Notes: generated by a model not told the origin, from the letters alone. A stretch of 64,000 nt of DNA from Halorubrum salipaludis (GCF_002286985.1 NZ_NSKC01000004.1:186001-250000), one strand, 5' to 3'; shown: positions 36,652 through 44,794, counted from the first letter of the stretch. Numbers and translations: made by a program.

Positions 36652-36874
36652 CGTGGTGTTCGTGTCGTCGTGACGGACCGAATCGCGCGGACGGTCCGCC
36701 GTCAGTTGGTACGTCCTCGGGATCTCAGCGACTAAAGCGTACCCTCCCGATTATCGCGTCGGAGAACCGGAACGTCCCGTCACGGGCGGACCGCGGAACG
36801 AATCGGCTGACGGAGTCGGGGTCGGGCCGTCGGGAAAGCTCCGAAGAGTTAAGTCCGCCCGCGGTGCCGTTCCG

Positions 36875-37330
36875 ATGGAGATGAAGACCTGCCCCCGGTG
36901 TGACTCGTCGCTCGACGACGAGGCCCGCTACTGCGTCGAGTGCGGCGCCCCGCAGACGGAAGACGCCGCCGAGGAACTCGACGAGTACGTGCGGCGGCAG
37001 GCCCAGCAGACAGGGGGCGGCTCGGGCGGCGGCGACAACGCCGGGGACGACGGCGGCGGATCCGGATTCGTCCCGACAGAAGAGCTCACCGACCGCGAGC
37101 AGCTCTGGCGCCGGGGGTGTTACGTCGCCGGGTACGGGACCACCGTCGTCGCGCTCACGCTGATCCCGGAGATCGGGGCCTTCCTCCTCGTCCTCGCCGG
37201 AATCGCGATCTTACCGCCCGTCCGTCGGCTGACCGCGGAACCGCTCGGGAGCCCGTTGAAACGCGAGGTGATGGCCGGGCTGTACGCGGTCTTGGCGCTC
37301 CTCGGCGTCGCGCTGCTCGTGCTGTTGTGA
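36875..37330 (+). CDS. Zinc-ribbon membrane protein
   Basis: This 151-aa protein begins with a double CxxC zinc ribbon, CPRC and CVEC (MKTCPRCDSSLDDEARYCVE), then a Gly/Asp-rich linker, and ends with a hydrophobic region of about three helices (VAGYGTTVVALTLIPEIGAF, LLVLAGIAILPPV, LYAVLALLGVALLVLL). Function unknown; such ribbon-plus-membrane proteins are common in haloarchaea. Two ATGs (36875 and 36881) are possible; GAGTTAAGT (about 36846-36853) lies about 26 nt upstream, favouring the first. It is convergent with pcn. Confidence 0.75.
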   Translation: MEMKTCPRCDSSLDDEARYCVECGAPQTEDAAEELDEYVRRQAQQTGGGSGGGDNAGDDGGGSGFVPTEELTDREQLWRRGCYVAGYGTTVVALTLIPEIGAFLLVLAGIAILPPVRRLTAEPLGSPLKREVMAGLYAVLALLGVALLVLL

Positions 37331-37416
37331 GGTTCGTCGGGCAGGAGGGTCGGCGAATTGTGACGTTCTGCGACCGGTTCAGCCCGTAACGGTTCCAAAA
37401 CTCGGAGTTCGACGTT

Positions 37417-38160
37417 TCAGTCGCTCTGGATGCGCGGGGCGAGCATGAAGGTCACATGGCCGAGCCCCTCGGCGAACCCGTAGTGGAGCTTGACGGGGAA
37501 CTCCTCACCGAGCTCGACGGTGACCTCGGCGTCGGAGGGGATCGCCTTGTTCATGTCCTTGAGGTAGTCGAGGCTGAACAGCGAGTCGGCGGGGCCGGCG
37601 GTGAGCGCGATGAGGTCCTCGCGGTCGAGCCGCAGGTCGACGTCGTCGGTGTCGCCCTCCGCCTCGATGAAGAACGCCTCGTCGGTCTCGTCGACGCGCA
37701 GGCGGATGTGGTCCGAGACCATGTCGGCGGCCTTGATCCCGCGGTCGATCTGCGCGCCCTCGACGACGATCTCGGAGGCGAGGTCGAGGTCGGGGATGTC
37801 CGGCTCCTGGCGGATGGAGTCGGGGTCGATGAGCGCGAGGGTGTACGAGAGCCCGTCGATCTCGATGTGGAGCTTGCGGGTCTCCTCGTCGAGCTCGAGG
37901 TGGATCAGGTCGCCGGAGTTGGCCATGCCGGCGATGTCTTCGAGGCGGGCGAGGTTGACGCCGATGACGCCGCCGTCGGCCTCGTAGGACTCGAACGCCG
38001 CGGCTTCGAGGGTGAGGTCGACCATGCCGACGTTGGCGGGGTCGACGGCGCGGATGGAGAGCTCCTCCTCGTTGAGGCGGATCTTGCACTCGTCGACCAA
38101 CACGCTCACCGAATCGAGCGCGTCCTGTAGCGTCGACGCGCCCACGATGGCCTTGAACAT
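37417..38160 (-). CDS. pcn: DNA polymerase sliding clamp (PCNA)
   Basis: A 247-aa clamp that tethers replicative polymerases and other factors to DNA. It begins [24 protein letters not shown], contains the interdomain connecting loop near [19 protein letters not shown], and ends with the polymerase-contacting [14 protein letters not shown]. Length and domain duplication are normal and complete. A TTTTTAGG box (38185-38193 read on minus) lies about 25 nt before the ATG, so the transcript should be leaderless. This promoter segment belongs to a 71-bp direct repeat present again at 39078-39148. Confidence 0.97.
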   Translation of the reverse strand: MFKAIVGASTLQDALDSVSVLVDECKIRLNEEELSIRAVDPANVGMVDLTLEAAAFESYEADGGVIGVNLARLEDIAGMANSGDLIHLELDEETRKLHIEIDGLSYTLALIDPDSIRQEPDIPDLDLASEIVVEGAQIDRGIKAADMVSDHIRLRVDETDEAFFIEAEGDTDDVDLRLDREDLIALTAGPADSLFSLDYLKDMNKAIPSDAEVTVELGEEFPVKLHYGFAEGLGHVTFMLAPRIQSD

Positions 38161-38180
38161 ATACGTTCGGCTAGGGCGGT

Positions 38181-38251
38181 ATCACCTAAAAAGGCACCCG
38201 ATCGGACCGGCACGGAAACGCTCAAAGCGACCGGATCAGCCGGGCGACGAC
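38181..38251. repeat. 71-bp direct repeat, copy 1 (pcn promoter)
   Basis: Identical to 39078-39148 except one base. The copy starts ATCACCTAAAAAGGCACCCG and includes the pcn TATA box plus the last codons and stop of a gene ending V-A-R-L-I-R-S-(L). That gene is intact only beside copy 2. Confidence 0.9.
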
Positions 38252-38331
38252 CGCCGAGTCGTTTCCGACGACGAGATCACAAGATCGGGAGATCAGACCC
38301 GATGACATCAGTGTACGGCCCGATATCTCGG

Positions 38332-38346
38332 ATCCGCCTTGCGGAT
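38332..38346 (-). terminator. Small hairpin after the cassette
   Basis: ATCCGC/CTT/GCGGAT, a 6-bp stem with a three-base loop three bases beyond the stop codon of the 67-aa gene; a possible transcription end or RNA-stabilising element. Confidence 0.35.
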
Positions 38347-38349
38347 GAG

Positions 38350-38553
38350 TTATTTGAACGCCGGCCAGCTCATCCACGCGAGCGAGAGGAACGCGAACAG
38401 GAGTGCGGCGTACCCGATCAGGTTGAAAATGCCGCTTCCTGAGATTGCGGCCGCCACCAGGAGAAACATCCCGACGCCGAGGCTGATGATGGCTGCGGTG
38501 ACGCCTTTGAACAGCCGATCGACATCCTGTCTATTCAGGGCTCTCGTTGCCAT
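38350..38553 (-). CDS. Small two-helix membrane protein (67 aa) in the promoter-flanked cassette
   Basis: I do not recognise this protein. It has a hydrophilic N-terminus (MATRALNRQDVDRLFKG) followed by two hydrophobic helices (VTAAIISLGVGMFLLVAAAI and IFNLIGYAALLFAFLSLAWM) and ends MSWPAFK. The base composition is visibly less GC-rich and the codons less biased than in the flanks. It lies 29 bp downstream of the 147-aa membrane protein gene on the same strand, so the two are probably cotranscribed. Its start at 38553 is the only good ATG. A role with the neighbouring protein in one membrane complex is a guess. Confidence 0.6.
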   Translation of the reverse strand: MATRALNRQDVDRLFKGVTAAIISLGVGMFLLVAAAISGSGIFNLIGYAALLFAFLSLAWMSWPAFK

Positions 38554-38582
38554 GGTCTCTCGAACTCGTCGAGCGGAAACCG

Positions 38583-39026
38583 CTACGTTTCGTCGTTTGG
38601 TTCCCGTTCGGGGTCGTTCTCGTCTGTTAACTCCTTCCGCTGGGCTCCTAAATCTTCCTCTGTCTTATCGGAGCTGGTGGCCGTATCCGAGAGAGTCTGT
38701 TGTCCCCCGTCCTTCCTCGTGATCGCCAGCAGGTTCATCGGTAGTACGAGCACAGAGACGGTGAGAGCAGACAGCCCAAACGACAGTGTGGTGACGGCGA
38801 TGAACGCGGGATCGGAGAGCGAGAGGCCCAATGCCCATCGAAGCGCTGCCACGATACTGATCAGAAACAGGAATCCGGTTCCGATGAGGAGTTGAGCGAC
38901 GTACTCCAAGACGTCGTCTTGCATCTGGTCGGCTAGGTCGGAATTGAAAAGCTGATAGACGACGATCGCGATCAGCGGGACCGAGATCGCGGCGATTTCG
39001 AGGACGGTAAGAGCAAGGGCTGCCAT
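38583..39026 (-). CDS. Three-helix membrane protein with charged tail (147 aa)
   Basis: Unrecognised protein with three to four hydrophobic stretches (LALTVLEIAAISVPLIAIVV, VAQLLIGTGFLFLISIVAAL, AVTTLSFGLSALTVSVLVLP) and a ~40-residue tail rich in Asp, Glu, Lys and Ser (TLSDTATSSDKTEEDLGAQ). Codon usage is more AT-tolerant than in the flanks, suggesting transfer. The ATG at 39026 overlaps no gene, but a 10-codon ORF ends directly before it (TGA then ATG, same frame), indicating reinitiation. It sits with the 67-aa gene inside the segment bounded by the 71-bp direct repeats. Confidence 0.6.
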   Translation of the reverse strand: MAALALTVLEIAAISVPLIAIVVYQLFNSDLADQMQDDVLEYVAQLLIGTGFLFLISIVAALRWALGLSLSDPAFIAVTTLSFGLSALTVSVLVLPMNLLAITRKDGGQQTLSDTATSSDKTEEDLGAQRKELTDENDPEREPNDET

Positions 39027-39059
39027 TCAGCCGCTCACCTCCACAGCCCTGTCTGACAT
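39027..39059 (-). CDS. 10-aa leader ORF driven by the duplicated pcn promoter
   Basis: ATG at 39059, peptide MSDRAVEVSG, then TGA immediately followed by the ATG of the 147-aa gene. The TATA box of repeat copy 2 (39082-39090) is about 23 nt upstream of this ATG, almost the spacing seen at pcn (25 nt), so this ORF occupies the position of a leaderless start. Probably a coupling device; evidence is positional only. Confidence 0.4.
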   Translation of the reverse strand: MSDRAVEVSG

Positions 39060-39077
39060 GGCATTGGATAACGGCGA

Positions 39078-39148
39078 ATCACCTAAAAAGGCACCCGATC
39101 GGACCGGCACGGAAACGCTCAAAACGACCGGATCAGCCGGGCGACGAC
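39078..39148. repeat. 71-bp direct repeat, copy 2 (duplicated promoter)
   Basis: Matches 38181-38251 with one mismatch at an 897-bp offset. It covers a TTTTTAGG TATA box (39082-39090, minus strand) and the true 3' end of the 123-aa gene (stop at 39119). Confidence 0.9.
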
Positions 39149-39490
39149 GACCGCGAGCGTGACCACGATCCGCAACAGTCGGAGGCGCTCGATCCGGTAT
39201 TCGACCGACTCGGGGTCGCACTCGTCGTCGGTCTCGGACGGGTCGGTCTTGGCCCGGTCGCGTTCCGACCGATCGGGGCCCGACCGATCGCGCTCCCCCT
39301 CCTCGGGAGGGTCGACGCCGTCGCGGGGGCGGTCGTCGTCTCGGCCGCTCTCGTCTCGGCCGTTCTCGTCTCGATCGCTGTTGTCTCGTGGGTTCCGAGG
39401 CGAGTTCGCTCCGCGGGTCGCGCTCGGCTCGTCGATCGGTGCACCGGTCGGTTCGTTGAGCGTCGGGGGTGCGGGGATCTCGTCGGACAT
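39119..39490 (-). CDS. Hydrophilic Asp/Arg-rich protein with C-terminal amphipathic helix
   Basis: This 123-aa protein has a low-complexity region of Arg-Asp repeats (DRDENGRDESGRDDDRP) preceded by a Pro-rich stretch. It ends in a hydrophobic-basic helix (RIERLRLLRIVVTLAVVVAR, then LIRSF) that could attach to the membrane. I do not recognise a family. The start at 39490 (MSDEIPAPPTLNE) is a standard ATG; a TTATGAATTAA box (about 39534-39546) lies upstream. Its final codons are included in the 71-bp repeat, so a truncated copy of its 3' end exists beside pcn. In an ancestral layout this gene probably lay immediately upstream of pcn. Confidence 0.6.
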   Translation of the reverse strand: MSDEIPAPPTLNEPTGAPIDEPSATRGANSPRNPRDNSDRDENGRDESGRDDDRPRDGVDPPEEGERDRSGPDRSERDRAKTDPSETDDECDPESVEYRIERLRLLRIVVTLAVVVARLIRSF

Positions 39491-39627
39491 GGAACGACTG
39501 CGGCCGACTCGGCGACCGCACGCGACGATACGGAGTTAATTCATAAGTATTCGAGCCGAATGCAAGGCGGAACTGAAAGTCGTCGAGCGGTCGGTCTCCC
39601 GGACGCCGCCCGGTGCTCCGAAACCGC

Positions 39628-41028
39628 TCAGATCAGCGGGTCGACGATCTCGCGGCCCTCGGCGAGCAGGTCGTCGACCGCCGCCTCCGAGTCGGCCTCG
39701 GCGTACACCCGGAGCTTCGGCTCCGTTCCCGAGGGACGGACGAGCAGCCACGAGCCGTTCTCCAAGAGGAGCTTGAAGCCGTCGAGGGTGACCACCTTCG
39801 CGACGCCGTGCCCGGCGACCGACTCGGGGATGTGGTCCTCCAGGTCGTCGAGGACGGCCGCCTTGCGGTCGTCGGGGCAGTCGAGCGACACCCGCCCGGA
39901 GGCGATCGCCCCGTGCTCGTCCAGCAGGCGGTCGACGCGGTCGTCGAACGGCTCCGCGGCGTGGGTGTTCGCGGCCAAAAGCGCCATCAGCACGCCGTCC
40001 TTCTCGCGGACGTGGCCGCGGAGGGTGAACCCCCCCGACTCCTCGCCGCCGAACAGCGCGTCGCGCTCGCCCATCGCCTCGGCGACCCACTTGAACCCGA
40101 CGGGGGTCTCGTACACCTCCTCGCCGTGCGCCTCCGCGATGCGGTCGACGAGGAACGTCGTGGAGACGGTTCGGACCGCGGGCCCGGAGTCGTGCTCCAG
40201 GAGCCGGTCGTAGCAGGCGGCGTAGAAGAGGTTCGCGTTGAGCACGCCGCGCTCGGGCGTGACGACCGCGATCCGGTCCGCGTCGCCGTCGTTGGCGATC
40301 CCCAGGTCCACGTCGCTGTCGGGATCGGTGACGCGAGCGGTGAGTTCGCCGAGGTGCTCGGCCGACGGCTCCGGGGAGTCGCCGCCGAAGGTCACGTCGC
40401 GCTCGCAGCGCAGCCGGACGACCTCGGCGCCGGCCGACTCGAGGAGCGCGTCGGTGACCCCCCGTCCGCTCCCGTGCATCGCGTCGTACGCGACCGTGAC
40501 GCCGTCGAGGTCGATCCCCGCCCCTCCGGTCGCGGCGCCGACGACCGCGCGGGCCGCGTCGGCGTGGTCGCTCACGAGGTCGACCCGCGACACCTCGCCG
40601 CGCTCGGCCGCGGGCAGCAGGTCGGGCTCCGCGAGCCGCTCCTCGATGTCCTCGGTGACCTCGGGGAGCGCGGGCGCGCCGTCGTCAGGGATGAACTTCA
40701 CGCCGTTGTACTCGGGCGGGTTGTGCGAGGCGGTGATCATGCAGGCGCCGGCGAGCCCGCGGTCGACGATGGCGTGCGCGATGACGGGCGTCGGCGCATC
40801 GCGCTCGGGGAGGAGCACGTCGAAGCCGTTGCCGGAGATGACCTCCGCGAGGCTCTCCGCGAACCCCTCCGAGGTCTCCCGGGCGTCGTAACCGACCGCG
40901 ACCGGCTCGTCGCGGCCGGCCGTCTCAAGGTGGTCGGCGACCGCCTGCCCCACGATCCGCACGCGCTCGTCGGTGAACGTGTCGAGGGTGGCCCGCCAGC
41001 CGTCCGTGCCGAAGGCAATCTGATCCAT
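39628..41028 (-). CDS. Phosphohexomutase (phosphoglucomutase/phosphomannomutase)
   Basis: A 466-aa alpha-D-phosphohexomutase interconverting hexose 1- and 6-phosphates. The active-site phosphoserine is Ser101 in MITASHNPPEYNGVK, the metal loop is IANDGDADRIAV, the sugar loop is FGGEESGGFTLRGHV and the phosphate-binding loop is LVRPSGTEPKLRVY. All four are intact. Glucose versus mannose preference cannot be read. The start at 41028 (MDQIAFGTDGWRA) is chosen because FGTDG is the first conserved motif and a CATTATTG box (41050-41057 on minus) sits about 25 nt upstream; the frame continues to 41208 without family sequence. Divergent from the FMN reductase gene. Confidence 0.93.
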   Translation of the reverse strand: MDQIAFGTDGWRATLDTFTDERVRIVGQAVADHLETAGRDEPVAVGYDARETSEGFAESLAEVISGNGFDVLLPERDAPTPVIAHAIVDRGLAGACMITASHNPPEYNGVKFIPDDGAPALPEVTEDIEERLAEPDLLPAAERGEVSRVDLVSDHADAARAVVGAATGGAGIDLDGVTVAYDAMHGSGRGVTDALLESAGAEVVRLRCERDVTFGGDSPEPSAEHLGELTARVTDPDSDVDLGIANDGDADRIAVVTPERGVLNANLFYAACYDRLLEHDSGPAVRTVSTTFLVDRIAEAHGEEVYETPVGFKWVAEAMGERDALFGGEESGGFTLRGHVREKDGVLMALLAANTHAAEPFDDRVDRLLDEHGAIASGRVSLDCPDDRKAAVLDDLEDHIPESVAGHGVAKVVTLDGFKLLLENGSWLLVRPSGTEPKLRVYAEADSEAAVDDLLAEGREIVDPLI

Positions 41029-41158
41029 GTCGACCACGTCGGCGGCGAGGACAATAATGACCGGTGTCCTCCTCGGACGGAGTCGGTTGTCGGCTCCCGT
41101 CGGCTCCGGCCGTCGCCGGACTCGCCGCGCTTTTGCGCCCGGCACGCGAAGCGGAGGC

Positions 41159-41707
41159 ATGACCCGAATCGTGGCGGTGTCCGGCAGCCGCCGAACGGCG
41201 AGCACCACGCGGGCGGCGCTCAGCGTCGCGCTCGACGCCGCGGCGGACGCCGGCGCCGAGACCGACCTGATCGATCTGGGCGCGGTCGACCTCCCGCTGT
41301 ATCACCCGGACGAGGACGGACAGGGCGACAGCGAGGCGCTGACACGGCGCGTCCGCGAGGCCGACGGCGTGCTCGCCGGCACCCCCGTCTACCGCGGCTC
41401 GTACTCCTCGACGTTCAAGAACTTCCACGACTTCTGCGGCTCCGACGAGTACGCGAACACCGCCGTCGGACTGCTCGCGACCGCGGGCGGGGGGTCGTAC
41501 GGCGGGACGCTCGAACACCTCCGGTCGACGTTCCGGAACGTCCACGCGTGGACGGTCCCGCACGAGGTCGGGATCCGGGGCGCCTCGTCGGTCGTCGAGA
41601 CGGGCGACGCCGACGCCGGACCGCGGATCACCGACGACGACATCCGGCGGCGCACGGAGACGCTGGGGCGGGTCGTCGTCGAGCACGCGGAGCGGCTGCG
41701 GGAGTGA
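41159..41707 (+). CDS. NADPH-dependent FMN reductase family protein
   Basis: A 182-aa flavodoxin-fold protein. It has the phosphate-binding GSRRTASTTRAALSVAL loop near the N-terminus, the LPLYHPDED segment, GTPVYRGSYSSTFKNFHDF (flavin-binding PxYxxSY signature) and GGGSYGGTLEHLRS. It should bind FMN and reduce flavin or a quinone/azo substrate with NAD(P)H; the real acceptor is unknown. The ATG at 41159 opens the first beta strand. The last codon and TGA are part of a six-copy 19-bp tandem repeat that continues past the gene. Confidence 0.88.
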   Translation: MTRIVAVSGSRRTASTTRAALSVALDAAADAGAETDLIDLGAVDLPLYHPDEDGQGDSEALTRRVREADGVLAGTPVYRGSYSSTFKNFHDFCGSDEYANTAVGLLATAGGGSYGGTLEHLRSTFRNVHAWTVPHEVGIRGASSVVETGDADAGPRITDDDIRRRTETLGRVVVEHAERLRE

Positions 41708-41815
41708 GGCGGTCCCGGGCGAGTGAGGCGGCCCCGGGCGAGTGAGGCGGCCCCGGGCGAGTGAGGCGGTCCCGGGCGAGTGAGGAGGCCTCCGGCGAGT
41801 GAGGCGGCCCCAGGC
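41702..41815. repeat. Six-copy 19-bp minisatellite starting at a stop codon
   Basis: Six copies of GAGTGAGGCGGCCCCGGGC-like units at 41702, 41721, 41740, 41759, 41778 and 41797. The first copy contains the Glu-TGA end of the FMN reductase gene. Copy 5 is the most diverged. Confidence 0.9.
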
Positions 41816-41874
41816 CACGGATCGGGGGCCGCGCGACCCGCCGGGCTTTTGAACGCCTCACGCCTACGGCGTCC

Positions 41875-41910
41875 ATGACCGAACCGGGTGACGACGACCG
41901 TGTCCGCTAA
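41875..41910 (+). CDS. 11-aa mini-ORF overlapping the hjc start
   Basis: ATG at 41875, peptide [14 protein letters not shown] at 41908-41910. It overlaps the hjc GTG start (41900) in another frame. A CTTTTGAA box (41846-41853) lies about 25 nt before this ATG, so a leaderless transcript would begin here rather than at hjc. Possible coupling ORF or an N-terminal frame slip; weak evidence. Confidence 0.25.
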   Translation: MTEPGDDDRVR

Positions 41911-42439
41911 CCGGAAGGGGGACCGCCGCGAGCGCGAGCTGGTGAACGCCTTGGACGAGGCGGGGTTCGCCGTGATGCGCGCCCCGGCCAGCGGCGCCGC
42001 GACGGAGCGGGAGCTGCCAGACGTGCTCGCGGGCGACGGCGAGACGTTCTACGCGATCGAGGCGAAGTCGAGCGCGGGCGACCCCATCTACCTCACCGGC
42101 GAGGAGGTGGAGGCGCTCCTCTTCTTCGCGCGGAACTTCGGCGCGAAGGCCCGGATCGCGGTGCGGTTCGACCGCGAGGACTGGTACTTCTTCCACCCCG
42201 GCGACCTGTACACCACCGACGCCGGGTCGTACCGGGTGAAAAAGGAGACGGCGCTCGCGGACGGCACCGACTTCCCCGAGTTCGTCGGCGAGACCGAGAA
42301 GGTGACGCTCGGCGAGGTCGGGGAAGAGGGTGACAGCGGCGAGGATCCGATCGATCCCGAGACGGAGGAGCGCCGAGGGATTCTGGAGGCGGTCCGGGAC
42401 GGCCACATGCCGGTCGAAGACGCGCTCGACGTGCTGTGA
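41900..42439 (+). CDS. hjc: Archaeal Holliday junction resolvase
   Basis: A 179-aa protein that cleaves four-way DNA junctions in recombination. The PD-(D/E)XK active site is Asp41, Glu54 and Lys56 in [20 protein letters not shown], with an upstream Glu in [25 protein letters not shown] is the family signature. The C-terminus is extended by a ~50-residue acidic region absent from the minimal Hjc. The start is the GTG at 41900 ([15 protein letters not shown]), matching the family N-terminus; a GTG at 41888 adds four residues. The gene is followed by rio1. Confidence 0.93.
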   Translation: MSANRKGDRRERELVNALDEAGFAVMRAPASGAATERELPDVLAGDGETFYAIEAKSSAGDPIYLTGEEVEALLFFARNFGAKARIAVRFDREDWYFFHPGDLYTTDAGSYRVKKETALADGTDFPEFVGETEKVTLGEVGEEGDSGEDPIDPETEERRGILEAVRDGHMPVEDALDVL

Positions 42440-42536
42440 GGACGACGACCGCGGTCCCGGCAGCCGCGGTCCGCGGCGGTCGGCGGGAACCGCGGACCCC
42501 CTCGCTTATCCCTCGTCGCGTCGAACATCGACGCGA

Positions 42537-43487
42537 ATGAGCGAGGAGTTCGTCCTGCTCGAACCCGACGATCAGCCCGGTGACGAGTGGGAACAGCTGG
42601 ACGTCTCCGACACGGAGGCGGACCGGATCGCCCGCCGACAGGACCGGGAGTTCGACGAGTTCCGCAAGCGGATCAAAGACACCGAGCAGTTCAAACTCCA
42701 GGAGTCGGTGTTCGACGACGCGACGCTGGCGGCCATCTACAAGCTCGTGCAGGACGGCTACGTCGACGCCTTCGGTGGGCCGGTGTCGACCGGGAAAGAG
42801 GCGAGCGTCTTCGAGGCGCTCGGCGGGCAGGCGGGCGAGCGTCCCGAGCCGGGGTCGGCGGCCGCGGGCGGCGGCCCCGAGGGGGTCACGCCCGAGCGCG
42901 AGGTCGCGGTGAAGGTGTACCGGATCAATTCCTCGAACTTCCGGCACATGCGCGAGTACCTCGAGGGCGACCCCCGCTTCGAGGGGATCGCGAGCGACAA
43001 GAAGGCGGTCGTGCTGGCGTGGACGCGCAAGGAGTTCGCGAACCTCGAACGCGCGCGCAAGGCGGGCGTGCGGGTGCCCGAACCGATCGCGGTCCAGCGG
43101 AACGTCCTCGTGATGGAGCTCGTCGGGCACGCCGAGGACCGGGCGCGACGGCTGAACGAGGTCGACGTGGAGAACCCCGAGACCGCCTACGAGGTCGTCC
43201 GCGAGTACATGCGCCGGCTCTACCGCGCCGGGCTGATCCACGGCGACCTCTCCGAGTACAACATGATCATCCACGACGGCGAGCTGGTGATCATCGACCT
43301 GGGCCAGGCCGTGACGGTCCACCACCCGAACGCCGGGGAGTTCTTAGCGCGCGACTGCGAGAACGTGGCGGCCTTCTTCACGCGGGAGGGGATCGACGTC
43401 GACCCCGACGACCTCCGCGCGTACGTGACGGAGCCGGAACCGGACCCGAGCGGAGAGGCACCCGACGGCTCTCCCGACGAGACGTGA
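42537..43487 (+). CDS. rio1: RIO1-type serine/threonine protein kinase
   Basis: A 316-aa RIO kinase needed for small-subunit ribosome maturation. The N-terminal winged-helix-like region precedes the phosphate loop STGKEAS (84-90), Lys126 (VAVKVYR), catalytic Asp237 and Asn242 in LIHGDLSEYNMII, and the metal Asp254 in VIIDLGQAV. A Pro/Gly-rich insertion (about 98-118) interrupts the N-lobe and is unusual. The ATG at 42537 starts MSEEFVLLEPD; a CTTATC box (42504-42509) is upstream. The next gene, a Pno1-like KH protein, acts in the same ribosome pathway. Confidence 0.94.
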   Translation: MSEEFVLLEPDDQPGDEWEQLDVSDTEADRIARRQDREFDEFRKRIKDTEQFKLQESVFDDATLAAIYKLVQDGYVDAFGGPVSTGKEASVFEALGGQAGERPEPGSAAAGGGPEGVTPEREVAVKVYRINSSNFRHMREYLEGDPRFEGIASDKKAVVLAWTRKEFANLERARKAGVRVPEPIAVQRNVLVMELVGHAEDRARRLNEVDVENPETAYEVVREYMRRLYRAGLIHGDLSEYNMIIHDGELVIIDLGQAVTVHHPNAGEFLARDCENVAAFFTREGIDVDPDDLRAYVTEPEPDPSGEAPDGSPDET

Positions 43488-43587
43488 GGGGCGGAACCCC
43501 CGCGAGCAGGCCGCAACCGCCCGGTACTGAGGCGCACACCGCCGACGGCGGAACACGCTTAAAAGGCTCGGGCGGGTAGTTCGGCGT

Positions 43588-44130
43588 ATGCAACACGTGA
43601 CGGTTCCGCAGGACCGTATCGGCGTCGTCATCGGCGCCGGCGGCGAGACGATGCGGGAGATCGAAGAGCGGGCGAACGTGCGGCTCGACATCGACTCGGA
43701 GTCGGGCAGCGTCGCCATCGAGGAGCGCGACGACCCGGTGGCCGCGATGGTGGCGCCGGACATCATTAAGGCGATCGGGCGCGGCTTCAAGCCGGAGACG
43801 GCGCTTTCGATCCTCGACCACGACCTCCGGACGCTCGATTTGATCGACCTGTCCGAGCACACCCGCAACGACAACGACCTCCAGCGCAAGAAGGGCCGGA
43901 TCATCGGCGAGAACGGGCGCACGCGGGAGCTCATCGAGGAGCTGTCGGGCGCGAACGTCGTTGTCTACGGTTCCACCGTGGGCGCCGTCGGTCAGCCGGA
44001 GGAGATCGAGGTCGTTCGGCGGGCCGTCGGGATGCTGCTGGACGGGGCCCCCCACGGCGCGGTGTACTCGTACCTAGAGCGCATGTCGAACGAGCTCGAC
44101 GACGACGTGAGCTTCAACGCGCCGCAGTAA
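43588..44130 (+). CDS. KH-domain RNA-binding protein (Pno1/Dim2-like)
   Basis: A 180-aa protein with two KH modules. The first carries QDRIGVVIGAGGETMREIEE (GxxG loop GAGG) and the second RKKGRIIGENGRTRELIEEL (loop GENG). This is the archaeal counterpart of the ribosome-assembly factor Pno1/Dim2, which binds 16S rRNA near the 3' end. It follows rio1, a common archaeal pairing that links kinase and RNA chaperone in small-subunit maturation. CTTAAAAGG (43558-43566) about 25 nt before the ATG indicates leaderless transcription. The C-terminal SNELDDDVSFNAPQ is acidic and disordered. Confidence 0.92.
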   Translation: MQHVTVPQDRIGVVIGAGGETMREIEERANVRLDIDSESGSVAIEERDDPVAAMVAPDIIKAIGRGFKPETALSILDHDLRTLDLIDLSEHTRNDNDLQRKKGRIIGENGRTRELIEELSGANVVVYGSTVGAVGQPEEIEVVRRAVGMLLDGAPHGAVYSYLERMSNELDDDVSFNAPQ

Positions 44131-44198
44131 TCGGCAGAGTTTCTCGGTCTTGCGGGCGGCGTCGCTTTTTGTTTATATTGCTTTTATTTGTGATGTAG

Positions 44199-44657
44199 AG
44201 AACTCCTCCAAAGCCCCAGGCGCTCACTTATAAACACCTGACCACAGATCGACGGCGAACTCCCCAAAGCCCCAGTCACGAGGCGGGCGCACGCTCGCTG
44301 TCGTTCGAAAGGCGCGAAGCGCCTTTCGTGATGTCGTCAGAACGCGAAGCGTTCTGACTGCTAGCCAGAAATCTCCGATTTCTGGCGATGACGAGACGCC
44401 GGAGGCGTCTCGAACCACGCTCCTCACTCGGTCGCTACCGCTCCTTCGCTGCGGTGCTTGCGTCGCCTGCGCCCGCCTCGCGACTGCCCCTTCGAGTCCC
44501 ACCCCGCACAGCAACCGCACCTCACACCTCCCCAGCCTCGCCGCTCGCTCGGGGCTCCCTCCGGTCGCCCGCGTCGCTCGCGGCGTCCCTCGCGCGTGCT
44601 GTCTCGCGGCGCTTCGCGCCGCTCGCAGGCACGCGCCACCGCGGTCCGTTTATAAGC
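44199..44657 (+). repeat. Dispersed intergenic repeat, copy 2 (with hairpin insertion)
   Basis: Same block order as copy 1: CTCCAAAGCCCCAG (twice, with TTATAA between), GATCGACGGCGAA, CTGCCCCTTCGAGTCCCACCC, CACACCTCCCCAGCCTCG, CTCGCGCGTGCT, and GGCACGCGCCACCGC ending in TTTATAAG. It is about 120 bp longer than copies 1 and 3 because of a hairpin array inserted near 44306-44412. Confidence 0.85.
44306..44412. repeat. Array of four perfect hairpins with three-base loops
   Basis: Stems of 10, 10, 10 and 9 bp: CGAAAGGCGC/GAA (44306-44328), GTCAGAACGC/GAA (44336-44358), GCCAGAAATC/TCC (44364-44386) and CGAGACGCC/GGA (44392-44412), each followed by the exact reverse complement of its arm. Spacers are 7, 5 and 5 bases. 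Confidence 0.9.
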
Positions 44658-44770
44658 ATCTTGCGTCCAGCAGTTGATCTAGAGTTCTATAAAAAGGGCT
44701 ATGTGAACGCACCGCATACCGTCCGATACTCCCCCACCGTGTTGCGGTTTCGCACGAACTGAACGACACA

Positions 44771-44794
44771 TTTATATAGAATCACAATCAATCA

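Larger units (their letters stand above)
44131..44794. other. Non-coding interval between the KH gene and the thermosome
   Basis: About 660 bp. It starts with an AT-rich stretch (TTTTTGTTTATATTGCTTTT, about 44166-44185) that probably terminates the KH gene, then repeat copy 2 (44199-44657) with its hairpin array, then the thermosome promoter. No credible gene is seen. Confidence 0.75.

Noticed and set aside
39541-39606. Possible gene in the gap between phosphohexomutase and the 123-aa protein
   Set aside because: Only fragments of frames; the TTATGAATTAA promoter is the sole signal.
41702-41815. CRISPR-like repeat array
   Set aside because: Units abut with no unique spacers, so it is a tandem repeat.
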